Assembly (NCBI RefSeq): GCF_030682515.1
Contig: NZ_JAUXOD010000119.1
Location: 1 to 38,205, forward strand
Length of the DNA stretch: 38,205 bases
Origin: Hoeflea sp.
GTDB lineage: Bacteria; Pseudomonadota; Alphaproteobacteria; Rhizobiales; Rhizobiaceae
Reading direction: 5' to 3'
The stretch's first letter is position 1. Each line of letters begins with the position of its first letter. Below are positions 28,573-36,940 of this stretch, piece by piece. A model generated the notes under the pieces. That model did no database searches. It worked only from the letters and a program-made list of their open reading frames with translations, and had not been told where the DNA came from. The translations under genes and the position numbers were made by a program.

Positions 28573-30093
28573 ATGAACGAGATGCTGGACCTGAAACTGG
28601 TGCTTCTGCGCGGCGAAAGCTATGGGCCTATCGAGATGGACGGGCTTGGCCGGTCGAGCCGCCTGCGCATGCAGCTGCAGAAGAAATCCGAGCTGTCCGA
28701 CCGCCTGTCCATCAACATTCTCGGCCTGATCGCCGATGGAAGGCTCGCGCCGGGCGCCCGGATACCGCCGGAGCGCCATATCGCCGAAGCGCTGTCGATC
28801 AGCCGAATCTGCGTGCGCTCGGCCTTCGACCGGCTCAAGGAGAACGGCTACATCGAATCGGTCCAGGGTGCTGGAACCCGCGTGGTCCGCTCGTCGGAGA
28901 AGCTCGATCAGCTCTATGCCGCCCATCTCGAAAACGTCAACGACCTGGGCAATTTCTGCGCCTATCTGGACGAGTTCCTGGCCGAATGCGTCGACCTCTC
29001 GGAGCACTCGCCGGTGACCGCCATCTTCCAGTTGCTGCTCGGCGGGGCGGGCGCGCGGCGCCGCTTCGATCCGGCGATCGAATACCAGGCGCGTCTCGAC
29101 CTGGCGCTGGCGACCGGCAGCCAGACGCTGGAGCTGCTCTTGAGCAAGATGGCGCGCGGCTACCAGTGCTATTACAATTCGATCCCGCGCGTCGACCGGA
29201 TCGCCGACCAGCTCGCGGGCACCGCCGAAGCCCTGATTGCCGCAGCGCGCGCGGGCGACAAGGCGGCGCTGGTGACGGCGCTGCGCGAGCGCAACCGCAT
29301 CATGCGCTCGGCGGTCATCGCCGGCCAGGGCGGTCCGTCCCGGCCGCTGGCCTCCCATGACTTGGTGCTGCGGGAACTCAGCGCCCACCAGCCCGAGAAA
29401 CTCAGCGACATCATTGCCCAGGAAATTGCCGGCATGCTGGCGCGCGCCGACGGCAACACCGAGGACGTGCTTCTGGGCGAGCGCCGCCTGGCCGATGTCT
29501 TCGGCGTGAGCCGGGTCTCGATCCGCCACGCCCTGCAGAAGCTCAAGGGGGACGGTCTTGTCGTCTCGCGCGAGCGCTTCTGGACGCGCGCGACCAAGGG
29601 CGATGAGGACACGGTGGAGGAGGCGCGCGAAAGCGTCGAGGAGAATGTCCGCGAGTTCAAGCTGCTGTGCAATCTGCGCCATTTCCAGGAGGTCTGGGCG
29701 GCGCGCCGCGCGGCCCGCCACGCCACCAAGAAGGACAAGGTCGATCTCAAGCGGATTCTCTCGGAAATGCGACGCCCGATCGAATCGCTCGACCGGTCGA
29801 TCGATCTCGATCTCAATCTCCATCTCACCATCGCCCGCTCGGCGGGCAGCGCCCTGCATTTCTTTGTCAACGAGGTGCTGCGCGGAACGGTGACCAACTA
29901 TTTCGCCTACACGCTCAGGAACCCGGATCTGCGCGGGCCGCGCGATGTGCTGATCGCCCAGCATGAGGCCATCGTCTCGGCCATCGTCGCCGGCGACGAA
30001 GATGCCGCCTGCGACGCCATGGAGCGCCATGTCCGGTTCTTCCAGCACAATTACAATGCCTATGTCATAGGACCGGCTGCCGTCACGGCCTGA
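28573..30093 (+). CDS. Tandem GntR/FadR-type regulator (HTH-FCD-HTH-FCD)
   Basis: This 506-residue protein is a fusion of two GntR-family units, twice the normal length (about 230-250). Unit 1: winged helix about 44-105 (LAPGARIPPERHIAEALSIS), helical FCD-like domain about 125-250. Unit 2: winged helix about 275-340 (LLGERRLADVFGVSRVSIRHAL), FCD domain about 360-490. FCD2 keeps the metal or ligand residues Asp413-x3-His417, His464 and His486; in FCD1 the matching positions are changed (LDLALATGS, QLAGTAEAL, RERNRIM), so only the second half is likely to sense ligand. The ATG at 28573 has GGAGGAG about 8 bases upstream. It probably controls the neighbouring acyl-CoA genes. Confidence 0.9.
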   Translation: MNEMLDLKLVLLRGESYGPIEMDGLGRSSRLRMQLQKKSELSDRLSINILGLIADGRLAPGARIPPERHIAEALSISRICVRSAFDRLKENGYIESVQGAGTRVVRSSEKLDQLYAAHLENVNDLGNFCAYLDEFLAECVDLSEHSPVTAIFQLLLGGAGARRRFDPAIEYQARLDLALATGSQTLELLLSKMARGYQCYYNSIPRVDRIADQLAGTAEALIAAARAGDKAALVTALRERNRIMRSAVIAGQGGPSRPLASHDLVLRELSAHQPEKLSDIIAQEIAGMLARADGNTEDVLLGERRLADVFGVSRVSIRHALQKLKGDGLVVSRERFWTRATKGDEDTVEEARESVEENVREFKLLCNLRHFQEVWAARRAARHATKKDKVDLKRILSEMRRPIESLDRSIDLDLNLHLTIARSAGSALHFFVNEVLRGTVTNYFAYTLRNPDLRGPRDVLIAQHEAIVSAIVAGDEDAACDAMERHVRFFQHNYNAYVIGPAAVTA

Positions 30094-30122
30094 GGCCGGC
30101 GCCGGGTAGCAGGGATGGAACG

Positions 30123-30150
30123 AAAAAACCGGACCCGCGAGGGTCCGGTT
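30123..30150 (-). terminator. Intrinsic terminator of the acyl-CoA operon
   Basis: AACCGGACCC (30127-30136) and GGGTCCGGTT (30141-30150) form a perfect 10-bp stem with a GCGA loop. On the minus strand it is followed by TTTTTT (30128-30123), the classical form. It lies 50 bases past the crotonase stop and also between convergent genes; the plus-strand side lacks a T-run. Confidence 0.9.
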
Positions 30151-30200
30151 CCTGTCTGACGGGGCAGGGGTTGCCGAGGGGCGCGGCCGCCAGCGGGCGG

Positions 30201-31007
30201 TCAGCGCCCGGTGAACACCGGCTTGCGCTTTTCCAGAAACGCCTCGACTGCTTCGCGATGATCCTCGGTGGCATTGGACAGCGCCTCGTAGGCCACGCCC
30301 GGATCCATCACCGCGCCGATGATGCGCCGCAGTTCGAGATTGGCGAGCACCTTGGTCCAGCGGATCGCCTTGGTGGCGCCGCCGGCCAGCCGGTCGGCGA
30401 AGGCGTCGACCCGGGCATCGAGCTCTTCCGGCTCGACGACGTGATTGATCAGGCCCATGCGCTCGGCTTCCACGGCCGGGATCAGGTCGCCGGTCATCAG
30501 ATATTCCTTGGCGCGGGCATAGCCGATCAGCTGCGGCCACAATGCCGGCCCGCCGTCGCCGGCGACAAATCCCACCGACACATGCGGATCGCCGATCTTG
30601 GCCCGGGAGGAGGCGAAGATGACGTCGCAGAGCAGCGCCAGCGTTGCACCGAGCCCGGTGGCGTGGCCGTTGACCTTGGCGATCAGCGGCTTTTCCAGCT
30701 CCAGCATGGAGAACGCGATGCGCTTGGCCTCGCGCGCGGTCTGCTCGAACATCGCCGGCCTCGCAATGGCGTCGCGCATCCAGGGAATGTCGCCGCCTGC
30801 CGAGAAGGCGCGACCGGCGCCGGTCAGGATGATGACGTCGCTGTCGGGGTCGACGGCCACGTCATAGAAGACATGCGCCAGTTCCTCGTGCAGCAGCGCA
30901 TCGGCGGCGTTGAGCGAGTCCGGACGGTTCATGGTGATCGTCAGCTTGCGCCCGTCGCGGGTGATCTTGAGCGTCTCGTAGCGGCTTTCGAGGGGGTAGG
31001 TTTTCAT
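30201..31007 (-). CDS. Crotonase-family protein lacking the usual hydratase glutamates
   Basis: This 268-residue crotonase-fold protein has the oxyanion-hole segment FSAGGDIPWM and GHATGLGATLALLCD. Where hydratases have their two catalytic Glu residues, this protein has Thr122 and His142 (GDPHVSVG). Asp151 in AGDGG is a candidate catalytic residue. It is therefore unlikely to be an ordinary enoyl-CoA hydratase; an isomerase, decarboxylase, hydrolase or ring-cleaving role is possible. It is the last gene before the terminator, 39 bp after the small dehydrogenase subunit. Confidence 0.87.
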   Translation of the reverse strand: MKTYPLESRYETLKITRDGRKLTITMNRPDSLNAADALLHEELAHVFYDVAVDPDSDVIILTGAGRAFSAGGDIPWMRDAIARPAMFEQTAREAKRIAFSMLELEKPLIAKVNGHATGLGATLALLCDVIFASSRAKIGDPHVSVGFVAGDGGPALWPQLIGYARAKEYLMTGDLIPAVEAERMGLINHVVEPEELDARVDAFADRLAGGATKAIRWTKVLANLELRRIIGAVMDPGVAYEALSNATEDHREAVEAFLEKRKPVFTGR

Positions 31008-31046
31008 GGGTCTGGTCTTCCATTGTCAGGGGATAGGGCGCGGCGG

Positions 31047-32117
31047 TCAGCTTGCCGCGCCGGCGATGATGTCGGTCGCGCGACGCGCGCCGCCAAACAG
31101 CGCCGCGTCCGCTTGCAGCCGGCGGTAGATGCGGCCGAGCTTGTAGTCCTCGGTGAGCGCGATGCCGCCCGAGATCTGGATAAGCCGACCCGTCGCGGGG
31201 AGCACGGTGCGGGCAAGGCAGAGCCGGGCGCGGGCCACAGCTCCGGCGTCAAACGGTCCGGGCGTCTCCAGCGCGCCCGCCATTGCCATGTGCAGCGAGC
31301 GGGCTTTTTCTAGTTCGCAATAGACATCGGCAATGATGTGCTCGACCGCCTGGAAGGACGCGAGCGGCTGCTTGAACTGCTGGCGGATCTGGACATAGTC
31401 CACCGTCATCTCGAAGGCCGCCTCGAAGGCGCCGAGCCCTTCGCTCAGAAGACCGCAGATCGCCAGCGCCTCGAGTTCGTCGGCGATCGCGCGGGCGCTC
31501 TCCCCAGACGCAAGCAAGGTGAGCTGGTCCGGCTCAATCCCGCTCATCTCGAACCGCGCCGCGCCGCGCCCGTCCATCAGCCGTCCCGGACGGACGGACA
31601 CTCCGGTTGCGTCGCTTGCGGCGAGATAGAGCCGCGTGGCCTCTCCGGTTCCCGTCGGGATGAGGAGATGCGTGGCCTGGTCGCCGCCGGGAACCAGCTG
31701 CGACCGGCCCTCGATCCGCCCATCTGCAGCCTCCCGGATCCCGGATTCATCCGGCAGGACCAGGGCGAATCGGGCGGTGCCCGCCAGCAGCTCCGGCATA
31801 AGGGCGGCTATCTCGGGCGAATGCTGCGCCAGCCGCGGCGCAATGAGGATATCGGCGGTCACGCTCTGGGGCAGAAGCGCCCGTCCGGCCTCCCGAAGCA
31901 CGAGGCAGCACTGGTCAAGATCGGCGCCGATCCCGCCGCTGTCCTCGCCGAGCGCCATGCCCGGCCAGCCGGCGTCCACATAGGCCTGCCAGGATCCGGC
32001 GTCGGAGGACGACGCGGGCCGCTGTGCCGCTTCCTGCTCCCTGGCGAATTCGCGGGCGCTGTCGCGGAGCAGGGTGTCGGTCTCGATCTGGTCATTGCTG
32101 CGGCGCATGCGCGTCAT
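31047..32117 (-). CDS. Acyl-CoA dehydrogenase, small (PimD-like) subunit
   Basis: This 356-residue acyl-CoA dehydrogenase has the N-terminal helical domain, a beta-domain poorer in FAD-binding motifs and a C-terminal four-helix region (VDYVQIRQQFKQPLASFQAVEH, GGIALTEDYKLGRIYRR). It overlaps the stop of the larger dehydrogenase gene as ATGA, as in heteromeric pairs such as pimeloyl-CoA dehydrogenase and the alpha2beta2 steroid side-chain FadE enzymes, in which the two chains share FAD sites. It probably is not active alone. Confidence 0.88.
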   Translation of the reverse strand: MTRMRRSNDQIETDTLLRDSAREFAREQEAAQRPASSSDAGSWQAYVDAGWPGMALGEDSGGIGADLDQCCLVLREAGRALLPQSVTADILIAPRLAQHSPEIAALMPELLAGTARFALVLPDESGIREAADGRIEGRSQLVPGGDQATHLLIPTGTGEATRLYLAASDATGVSVRPGRLMDGRGAARFEMSGIEPDQLTLLASGESARAIADELEALAICGLLSEGLGAFEAAFEMTVDYVQIRQQFKQPLASFQAVEHIIADVYCELEKARSLHMAMAGALETPGPFDAGAVARARLCLARTVLPATGRLIQISGGIALTEDYKLGRIYRRLQADAALFGGARRATDIIAGAAS

Positions 32118-33280
32118 CCTTTGAAAACGGTCCTGGCGATGATGGTTTTCTGGATCTCGTTGGTGCCGGCATAGATCGTCACCACGCGCCGGAAGAGGTG
32201 CTTCTCGGCCCAGTGCGCTGCGTAGTCGTCATTGTCGTTGGAGAGCGGCAGCCTGGCGGCCACGGCCTCCTCGCCGAGGATCTCCATCGCCAGTTCGCTG
32301 ATCGACTGCTGCAATTCAGAGCCGATGACCTTGAGGATCGAGGCCTTCGCGCCCGGGTCGCGGCCGTCCGCCTCGTCGGCCAGCACCCTGAGCACGGTGA
32401 TCTCGAGCGCCGCCAGCTCGGTCTCGATCATGGCGAAGCGCTCGCGGCAGTCCGCGGGCAGCCTGCCGTCGGGCTGGCGCGCGAAGCTCTTGAGCTTCTC
32501 GAATTCGCGGCGCGACTTGTGCACCTGGGCATTGTTCGTCCGCTCGTTGTTGAGCAGGAACTTGGCATAGGTCCAGCCCTGGTCGACTTCGCCGATCAGC
32601 GCATCCTCACCGAGTTCGACATCGTCGAGAAACACCGAATTGACCGAATGCGCCCCGTCGATGGTGATCACCGGCTGGACCGTCAGCCCTTTGGCGGACA
32701 TCGGGACCACAAACAGCGACAGCCCGGCCTGCGGCTTCACCTCCATGTTGGTGCGCGCGAGCAGGATCATGTGATCGGCGAAATGGCCTTCCGAGGTCCA
32801 GGCCTTCTGGCCGTTGACGATCCATGTGTCGCCGGCCTTCCGGGCCGTGGTCTTGAGGCGCGCCAGATCGGACCCGGCGTCGGGTTCCGAATAGCCCTGG
32901 CACCAGAAGTCTTCGCCCGACAGGATGCCGGGAAGATAGCGCGCCTTCTGCGCCGCGCTGCCGAAACTGTAGAGCGTGGGGCCCACAAGATAGATGCCGA
33001 AGACGCTGATCGGCGGCGCGTCGGCGCGCGCCAGTTCCGATTCGAAGATGAACCGCTGGATCGGCGTCCAGCCCGGCCCGCCGAATTCCTCGGGCCAGTG
33101 ATGCGCCGACCAGCCGCGCGCGTGCAGGATCCTGTTCCATTCCGCCATGATTTCGCGGGTCATGTGCAGGTGCGACCGTGTGTGGACAGCCAGATGCGCC
33201 GGCAGCATCTCCGCGATGGCCGTGCGGACATGATCCCGGAAACGCCGTTCCTCGGCTGTGAAGAATTCATCCATCGGCAT
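32114..33280 (-). CDS. Acyl-CoA dehydrogenase, large (PimC-like) subunit
   Basis: This 388-residue flavoprotein resembles the pimeloyl-CoA dehydrogenase large subunit (HWPEEFGGPGWTP, WCQGYSEPDAGSDL, ITIDGAHSVNSVF, GWTYAKFLLNNERT). FAD-binding motifs are clear. The usual C-terminal base motif YEGT reads IYAGT, so the catalytic base must lie elsewhere, as in other heteromeric dehydrogenases; the Glu in NNERT is a candidate. The ATG at 33280 follows AGGA by a few bases; 31 open codons upstream fall in the operator-bearing gap. The substrate is probably a cyclic, branched or dicarboxylic acyl-CoA. Confidence 0.9.
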   Translation of the reverse strand: MPMDEFFTAEERRFRDHVRTAIAEMLPAHLAVHTRSHLHMTREIMAEWNRILHARGWSAHHWPEEFGGPGWTPIQRFIFESELARADAPPISVFGIYLVGPTLYSFGSAAQKARYLPGILSGEDFWCQGYSEPDAGSDLARLKTTARKAGDTWIVNGQKAWTSEGHFADHMILLARTNMEVKPQAGLSLFVVPMSAKGLTVQPVITIDGAHSVNSVFLDDVELGEDALIGEVDQGWTYAKFLLNNERTNNAQVHKSRREFEKLKSFARQPDGRLPADCRERFAMIETELAALEITVLRVLADEADGRDPGAKASILKVIGSELQQSISELAMEILGEEAVAARLPLSNDNDDYAAHWAEKHLFRRVVTIYAGTNEIQKTIIARTVFKG

Positions 33281-33342
33281 GTCGTCCTGTTTGATCTCGT
33301 GGAGCAATGGACCCAACGGCGCGGGCCGGCACAAGGCGGGCG

Positions 33343-33363
33343 CTGGTGTTCGTCGCGGACCAA
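33343..33363. promoter_or_regulatory. Putative GntR operator 2 (CTGGTG-N9-GACCAA)
   Basis: This 9-base-spaced inverted repeat is one base away from the other two copies. It lies in the 113-bp gap between the thioesterase stop and the large dehydrogenase start, so it could control an internal promoter. It partly overlaps a small stem-loop (CGCGGA/TCCGCG, 33354-33369), which weakens the call. Confidence 0.45.
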
Positions 33364-33393
33364 TCCGCGGCAATCGCCGCGCCGGCGGCTGGA

Positions 33394-33840
33394 TCAGCCG
33401 GATGCCGCGGCCGCCAGGAAGGGCCGCAAGGCCTCATGGTGGGTGGCCGACAGCGGCTTGGCGCTGCGGCTGTGGCCGTCGGCCAGCACCGTGACGGATT
33501 CGGCGGTCGCGGCGATCATCCCGCCGACAATGAGATGCTGGCGCATCGCCATCGAACTTCGTCCGATGCGGGTGATCGCCGTGCCGACACGCGGCGCATC
33601 GAACATCCGCACTTCCTTGCGGAAGTTCATCTCGAGTTTGACCAGGGCAAAGTAGTCGGTAGCTTCCACCAGTGGCCTGAGCTTCTGGCGCAGCAGGATG
33701 TAGCGCCCGTCGTCGAACAAGGCGCAGATGACCGAGTTGGTCACATGGTCGTTCGGATCGAGGTCTGCATGCCGCACCGTCACGTCGTGCCAGAAGGCAT
33801 AGTCCGGGACGGCCGCTGTCTCTGTTGTCGTCTCCGTCAT
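33394..33840 (-). CDS. Acyl-CoA thioesterase, hotdog fold (4HBT/YbgC type)
   Basis: This 148-residue single-hotdog protein starts with the family motif VRHADLDPNDHVTNSVICALFDDGR, in which the Asp and the DHVTN segment match the catalytic DxxxHVNN of YbgC/4-hydroxybenzoyl-CoA thioesterases. It hydrolyses acyl-CoA esters, perhaps to recover CoA from dead-end intermediates. It overlaps the quinone oxidoreductase stop by 4 bases. Confidence 0.88.
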   Translation of the reverse strand: MTETTTETAAVPDYAFWHDVTVRHADLDPNDHVTNSVICALFDDGRYILLRQKLRPLVEATDYFALVKLEMNFRKEVRMFDAPRVGTAITRIGRSSMAMRQHLIVGGMIAATAESVTVLADGHSRSAKPLSATHHEALRPFLAAAASG

Positions 33841-34820
33841 GGCAGGAGAACAATCGCACCGGCCGTGCGGCCGGCTTCAAGCTTTGCATGGGCGGCGGCG
33901 ACATTGGACAGGGCAAAGCGCTCGCCGATCCGCGGCTTCATCGCCCCGGACGTCACCTGCGCGAACATTTCGTCGGCCGCTGTCTGCAGATCGGGACAGG
34001 TTCGCAGATGCGCGAAGACGCCCGGCACGGAAACGGTGAGCGAGCGCTGCGGTCCGAGATCGGCGAGCGCCACCGCGTCGAGCGGCTTGCCGACCTGGCC
34101 CAGATTGATCGCATGGCCGAATGGCTTGAGGCAGTCGAGCGAGCGGGTCAGGATGTCGCCGCCGAGCCCTTCGAACACGGCGTCCACGCCGCTCCCGCCG
34201 GTCATCTCCTTGACCGCTGCGACGAAGTCGCGGTCGTTGTAGAGAATGGTTTCGCCGCAGCCGGCTTCCCGGGCGATGTCGGCTTTCTCGGCGGATCCGA
34301 CGGTGCCGATCACCCGCACGCCGAGGGACGAGGCCCATTGGCTGAGCAGCTGCCCCAGGCCGCCTGCGGCCGAATGGACCAGGATCGTCTGGCCGGCCGA
34401 CAGCGGCCGCACTCGTGTCAGCAGCATGTGCACGGTCATGCCCTTGAGCATGATCGAGGCCGCCTCCTCAAACGAGAGCGTGTCGGGAATGCGCACCAGG
34501 CCTCTCGCCTTCATGATCCGCAGGTCGGCATAGGATCCGACCGGCGGGCCGGCATAGGCCACGCGGTCGCCCGTCTTGAGGGTGTCGACGTCGCTCGCGC
34601 AGGCAACCACTTCGCCGGCCGCTTCCACGCCGATGGCGCCGGGGAGGGACGGAATCGGAAACACGCCCTTGCGGTGATAGACGTCGATGAAATTGACGCC
34701 TGCCGCGTGCTGGCGGAGGAGCACCTCGCCGGGCCCCGGTTCGGCAAGCTCCACCTTGTCGCTCGAGAACATTTCCGGCCCGCCATGGGCATGGATCCGC
34801 ATCTGTCTGGCAATGGTCAT
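33837..34820 (-). CDS. Zinc-independent quinone oxidoreductase (MDR family)
   Basis: This 327-residue medium-chain reductase has the GroES-like N-domain (GVNFIDVYHRKGVFPIPSLPG) and the NADPH Rossmann motif around HSAAGGLGQLLSQWA. No zinc cysteines are present. The family reduces quinones or acts on the double bond of enoyl-CoA or enones. It is the first gene of the minus-strand operon and is divergent from the acyl-CoA ligase, with a GntR-type repeat between them. Confidence 0.93.
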   Translation of the reverse strand: MTIARQMRIHAHGGPEMFSSDKVELAEPGPGEVLLRQHAAGVNFIDVYHRKGVFPIPSLPGAIGVEAAGEVVACASDVDTLKTGDRVAYAGPPVGSYADLRIMKARGLVRIPDTLSFEEAASIMLKGMTVHMLLTRVRPLSAGQTILVHSAAGGLGQLLSQWASSLGVRVIGTVGSAEKADIAREAGCGETILYNDRDFVAAVKEMTGGSGVDAVFEGLGGDILTRSLDCLKPFGHAINLGQVGKPLDAVALADLGPQRSLTVSVPGVFAHLRTCPDLQTAADEMFAQVTSGAMKPRIGERFALSNVAAAHAKLEAGRTAGAIVLLP

Positions 34821-34879
34821 GGTCTGGCTCCTTATGCCCTCCTATCTCGCCGAGCGGACATCGGTGGGCAACCTGACCA

Positions 34880-34900
34880 TTGGTCCGCAGAAGAGACCAA
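34880..34900. promoter_or_regulatory. Putative GntR operator 3 (TTGGTC-N9-GACCAA)
   Basis: A perfect 6-bp inverted repeat with a 9-base spacer in the 161-bp region between the divergent oxidoreductase and ligase genes. It matches the copy at 28288-28308 in 11 of 12 half-site bases. The TGGTC...GACCA half-sites are those of FadR-like GntR proteins, but with a wider spacer. Confidence 0.65.
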
Positions 34901-34981
34901 ATCCCGCCTCCATAGACGCTGAGCGATTTGCCACAGTGGGCCCGGTTCGGCGCTCGGTGCGCCGGCCCTCACGAGGCAATG

Positions 34982-36556
34982 ATGAACAGACCCGACGATA
35001 GACTTGAAATGACCGTGCCGGCGCTCCTTGGGTGGCAGGCGCGGCAGCGGCCGATGTCGATTGCGCTGTCGGCGCGGTCGGCGCGCGGCGACCGGCAACG
35101 CCTGGGTTACGCGCAGCTCGTCAAGCACATGGAGGCCGTGGCCGCGGGGCTTCTCGCGCAGGGCGTCTCGCCCGGCGACCGGATCGCGGTGTTTCTCGAC
35201 AATGACAGCGGGCTCGAGGCGATCCTGACGGCGCTGGCCCAGTTCCGGCTTGGCGGCGTGGTGGCGCCCCTCAACACCCGCTATTCCGATTCCGAACTGT
35301 CGCACGCGCTCGCACTTGTCGATCCGGTGGCGATCGTGGCGCGGGCGGCCGATGCCGCGAGGCTTCGCGGCTTTCACGGCCACGCCCGGATGCTGATCGT
35401 CGACGGCGAGGCGGAAGGCGATGCCAACACAGCTCCGTGGCCGCGCCCCGAGGCGCATCTGGTTTACGACCTGCCGCCCATGCCCACCGATCCCGACACC
35501 CAGGCGTCGCTGCTGTTCACCTCGGGCACGACCGCGCGCGCCAAGGCGGTGATGCACACCCACGGCACCACGGTGGCCTCGGGCGTCTGCACGTCCGAGG
35601 CGATCGGTCTGAGGCCCGGGGATCTCTACCAGGGCGGATGGCCGTTCTTCACCTCGTCGGGACTCAATCTCGGCTGCGCATCCGCCTGGGCCAGCGGCGC
35701 GGGCCTCGTGTTCGAGAACATGCTCGACAATGCCGGGCGTCTCAATCTCGTCGCCAGCGAACAGTCCACCTTCTATCACGGCGTGCCGTCGGTGGTGTAT
35801 TTCATGATCGAGGAGTTTGCGCGCGGCAGCTTCGACGTGTCGTCGCTGCGCCGGATCGGCTATGGCGGCTCGGCCATGCCGCTCGATGTGGTCAGGAAGA
35901 TCGATGCACGCTGGCCCCATGTCGAACAGGTCCAGATCTACGGCATGACCGAAAGCGGGCCGAATGGCACGGTGCTCGAGCCGGCGCGGGCCTTCGACAA
36001 GTTCGGCTCCGTCGGCCGCGCCATGCCGCGCTGCAGGGTCGACATCATCGGCGAGGACGGCGGGTACCTGCCGCAGGGCGAGCGCGGCGAGATCCTGCTG
36101 TCAGGCCCCGCCGTGGCAAAAGGCTACTTCCGCAACCCGGAAGCCACCCAGACCGCCTTTGCCCATGGCGGCATCCGCACCGGTGATGTGGGCTATCTCG
36201 ATGCCGACGGCTACCTGTTCTTCACCGACCGGCTCAAGGACATCATCAACCGCGGCGGCCTGAAGATCGCCTCCATCGCCGTCGAGGAAGTGCTGTACCG
36301 CCATCCGCTGGTGCGGGAAGCTGCCGTCGTCGCCGTGCCGCACACGGCGCTGGGCGAGGATGTCGGCGCCTGCATCGTCCCCGTCGACGGCCACGAGATC
36401 GACCTCGAGGCGCTCAAGGCCCATTGCGCCGAGAGCCTCGCCGACTACGAATGCCCGCGGCACTGGCGGGTGCTTGACGCCCTGCCGAAGAACCCGATGG
36501 GCAAGGTGCTGAAGGCCGAATTGCGCGGGCTCTTCGCGGAGCCCGCCAGGGTGTAA
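34982..36556 (+). CDS. AMP-forming acyl-CoA ligase
   Basis: This 524-residue adenylate-forming ligase has LLFTSGTTARAKAVMHTHG (about 175-195), YGMTESGPNG, the TGDVGYLDADGYLFFTDRLKD hinge (split over two strands) and the C-terminal lysine in KNPMGKVLKAELR. The ATG at 34982 has GAGG 5 bases upstream; the open frame extends 18 codons into the control region. It probably activates the acid that the dehydrogenase pair then oxidises. Confidence 0.92.
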   Translation: MNRPDDRLEMTVPALLGWQARQRPMSIALSARSARGDRQRLGYAQLVKHMEAVAAGLLAQGVSPGDRIAVFLDNDSGLEAILTALAQFRLGGVVAPLNTRYSDSELSHALALVDPVAIVARAADAARLRGFHGHARMLIVDGEAEGDANTAPWPRPEAHLVYDLPPMPTDPDTQASLLFTSGTTARAKAVMHTHGTTVASGVCTSEAIGLRPGDLYQGGWPFFTSSGLNLGCASAWASGAGLVFENMLDNAGRLNLVASEQSTFYHGVPSVVYFMIEEFARGSFDVSSLRRIGYGGSAMPLDVVRKIDARWPHVEQVQIYGMTESGPNGTVLEPARAFDKFGSVGRAMPRCRVDIIGEDGGYLPQGERGEILLSGPAVAKGYFRNPEATQTAFAHGGIRTGDVGYLDADGYLFFTDRLKDIINRGGLKIASIAVEEVLYRHPLVREAAVVAVPHTALGEDVGACIVPVDGHEIDLEALKAHCAESLADYECPRHWRVLDALPKNPMGKVLKAELRGLFAEPARV

Positions 36557-36627
36557 GGCCAGGGTTTGAGGCCAACCTCTGAGCCATGGCGCGGGTCCGG
36601 CCGATGCCGGGTCGGCTGCGTCGCCGT

Positions 36628-36834
36628 TCAGCCTCCGGCCGCCTCCCGCCTGGCAGCGGCGAGGCTCTTGCCGGCCACGGCGAAGTCGCGGGGTGCAAGG
36701 TCGCTCACCATGATCCGCACCTGGTCGGGACGGCAGCCGAGTGTGCGGCACAGCGCGTCGGTGACCTCTGCATACATGGCTTCTTTCTGGCTGTCGGAAA
36801 ATCCTTCGAGCATCTTCATGTCGACGATGGGCAT
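36628..36834 (-). CDS. 4-oxalocrotonate tautomerase family protein
   Basis: This 68-residue protein begins Met-Pro-Ile-Val-Asp, giving the N-terminal catalytic Pro1 after Met removal. GGGAG lies 6 bases upstream of the ATG. Such enzymes are small hexamers that tautomerise 2-hydroxydienoates or act as hydratases or dehalogenases. The second usual residue, an Arg around position 11, is replaced (EGFSDSQKE), so the substrate may differ. It lies 106 bp after the MocR-type gene and is convergent with the ligase. Confidence 0.88.
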   Translation of the reverse strand: MPIVDMKMLEGFSDSQKEAMYAEVTDALCRTLGCRPDQVRIMVSDLAPRDFAVAGKSLAAARREAAGG

Positions 36835-36940
36835 TGTGGTCTCCCGCTGTGAACTGGCCCCTGTATCCGCCACGCCGGAGCTCGCTTCGCAACGCGGGCG
36901 CTGGCCATCCCGCAAGACCATTCGCGGGAGGATAGGCCGG

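Noticed and set aside
28294-30540. 748-codon minus-strand open frame
   Set aside because: Runs antisense through the tandem GntR gene and across the intrinsic terminator; composition is shadow-like.
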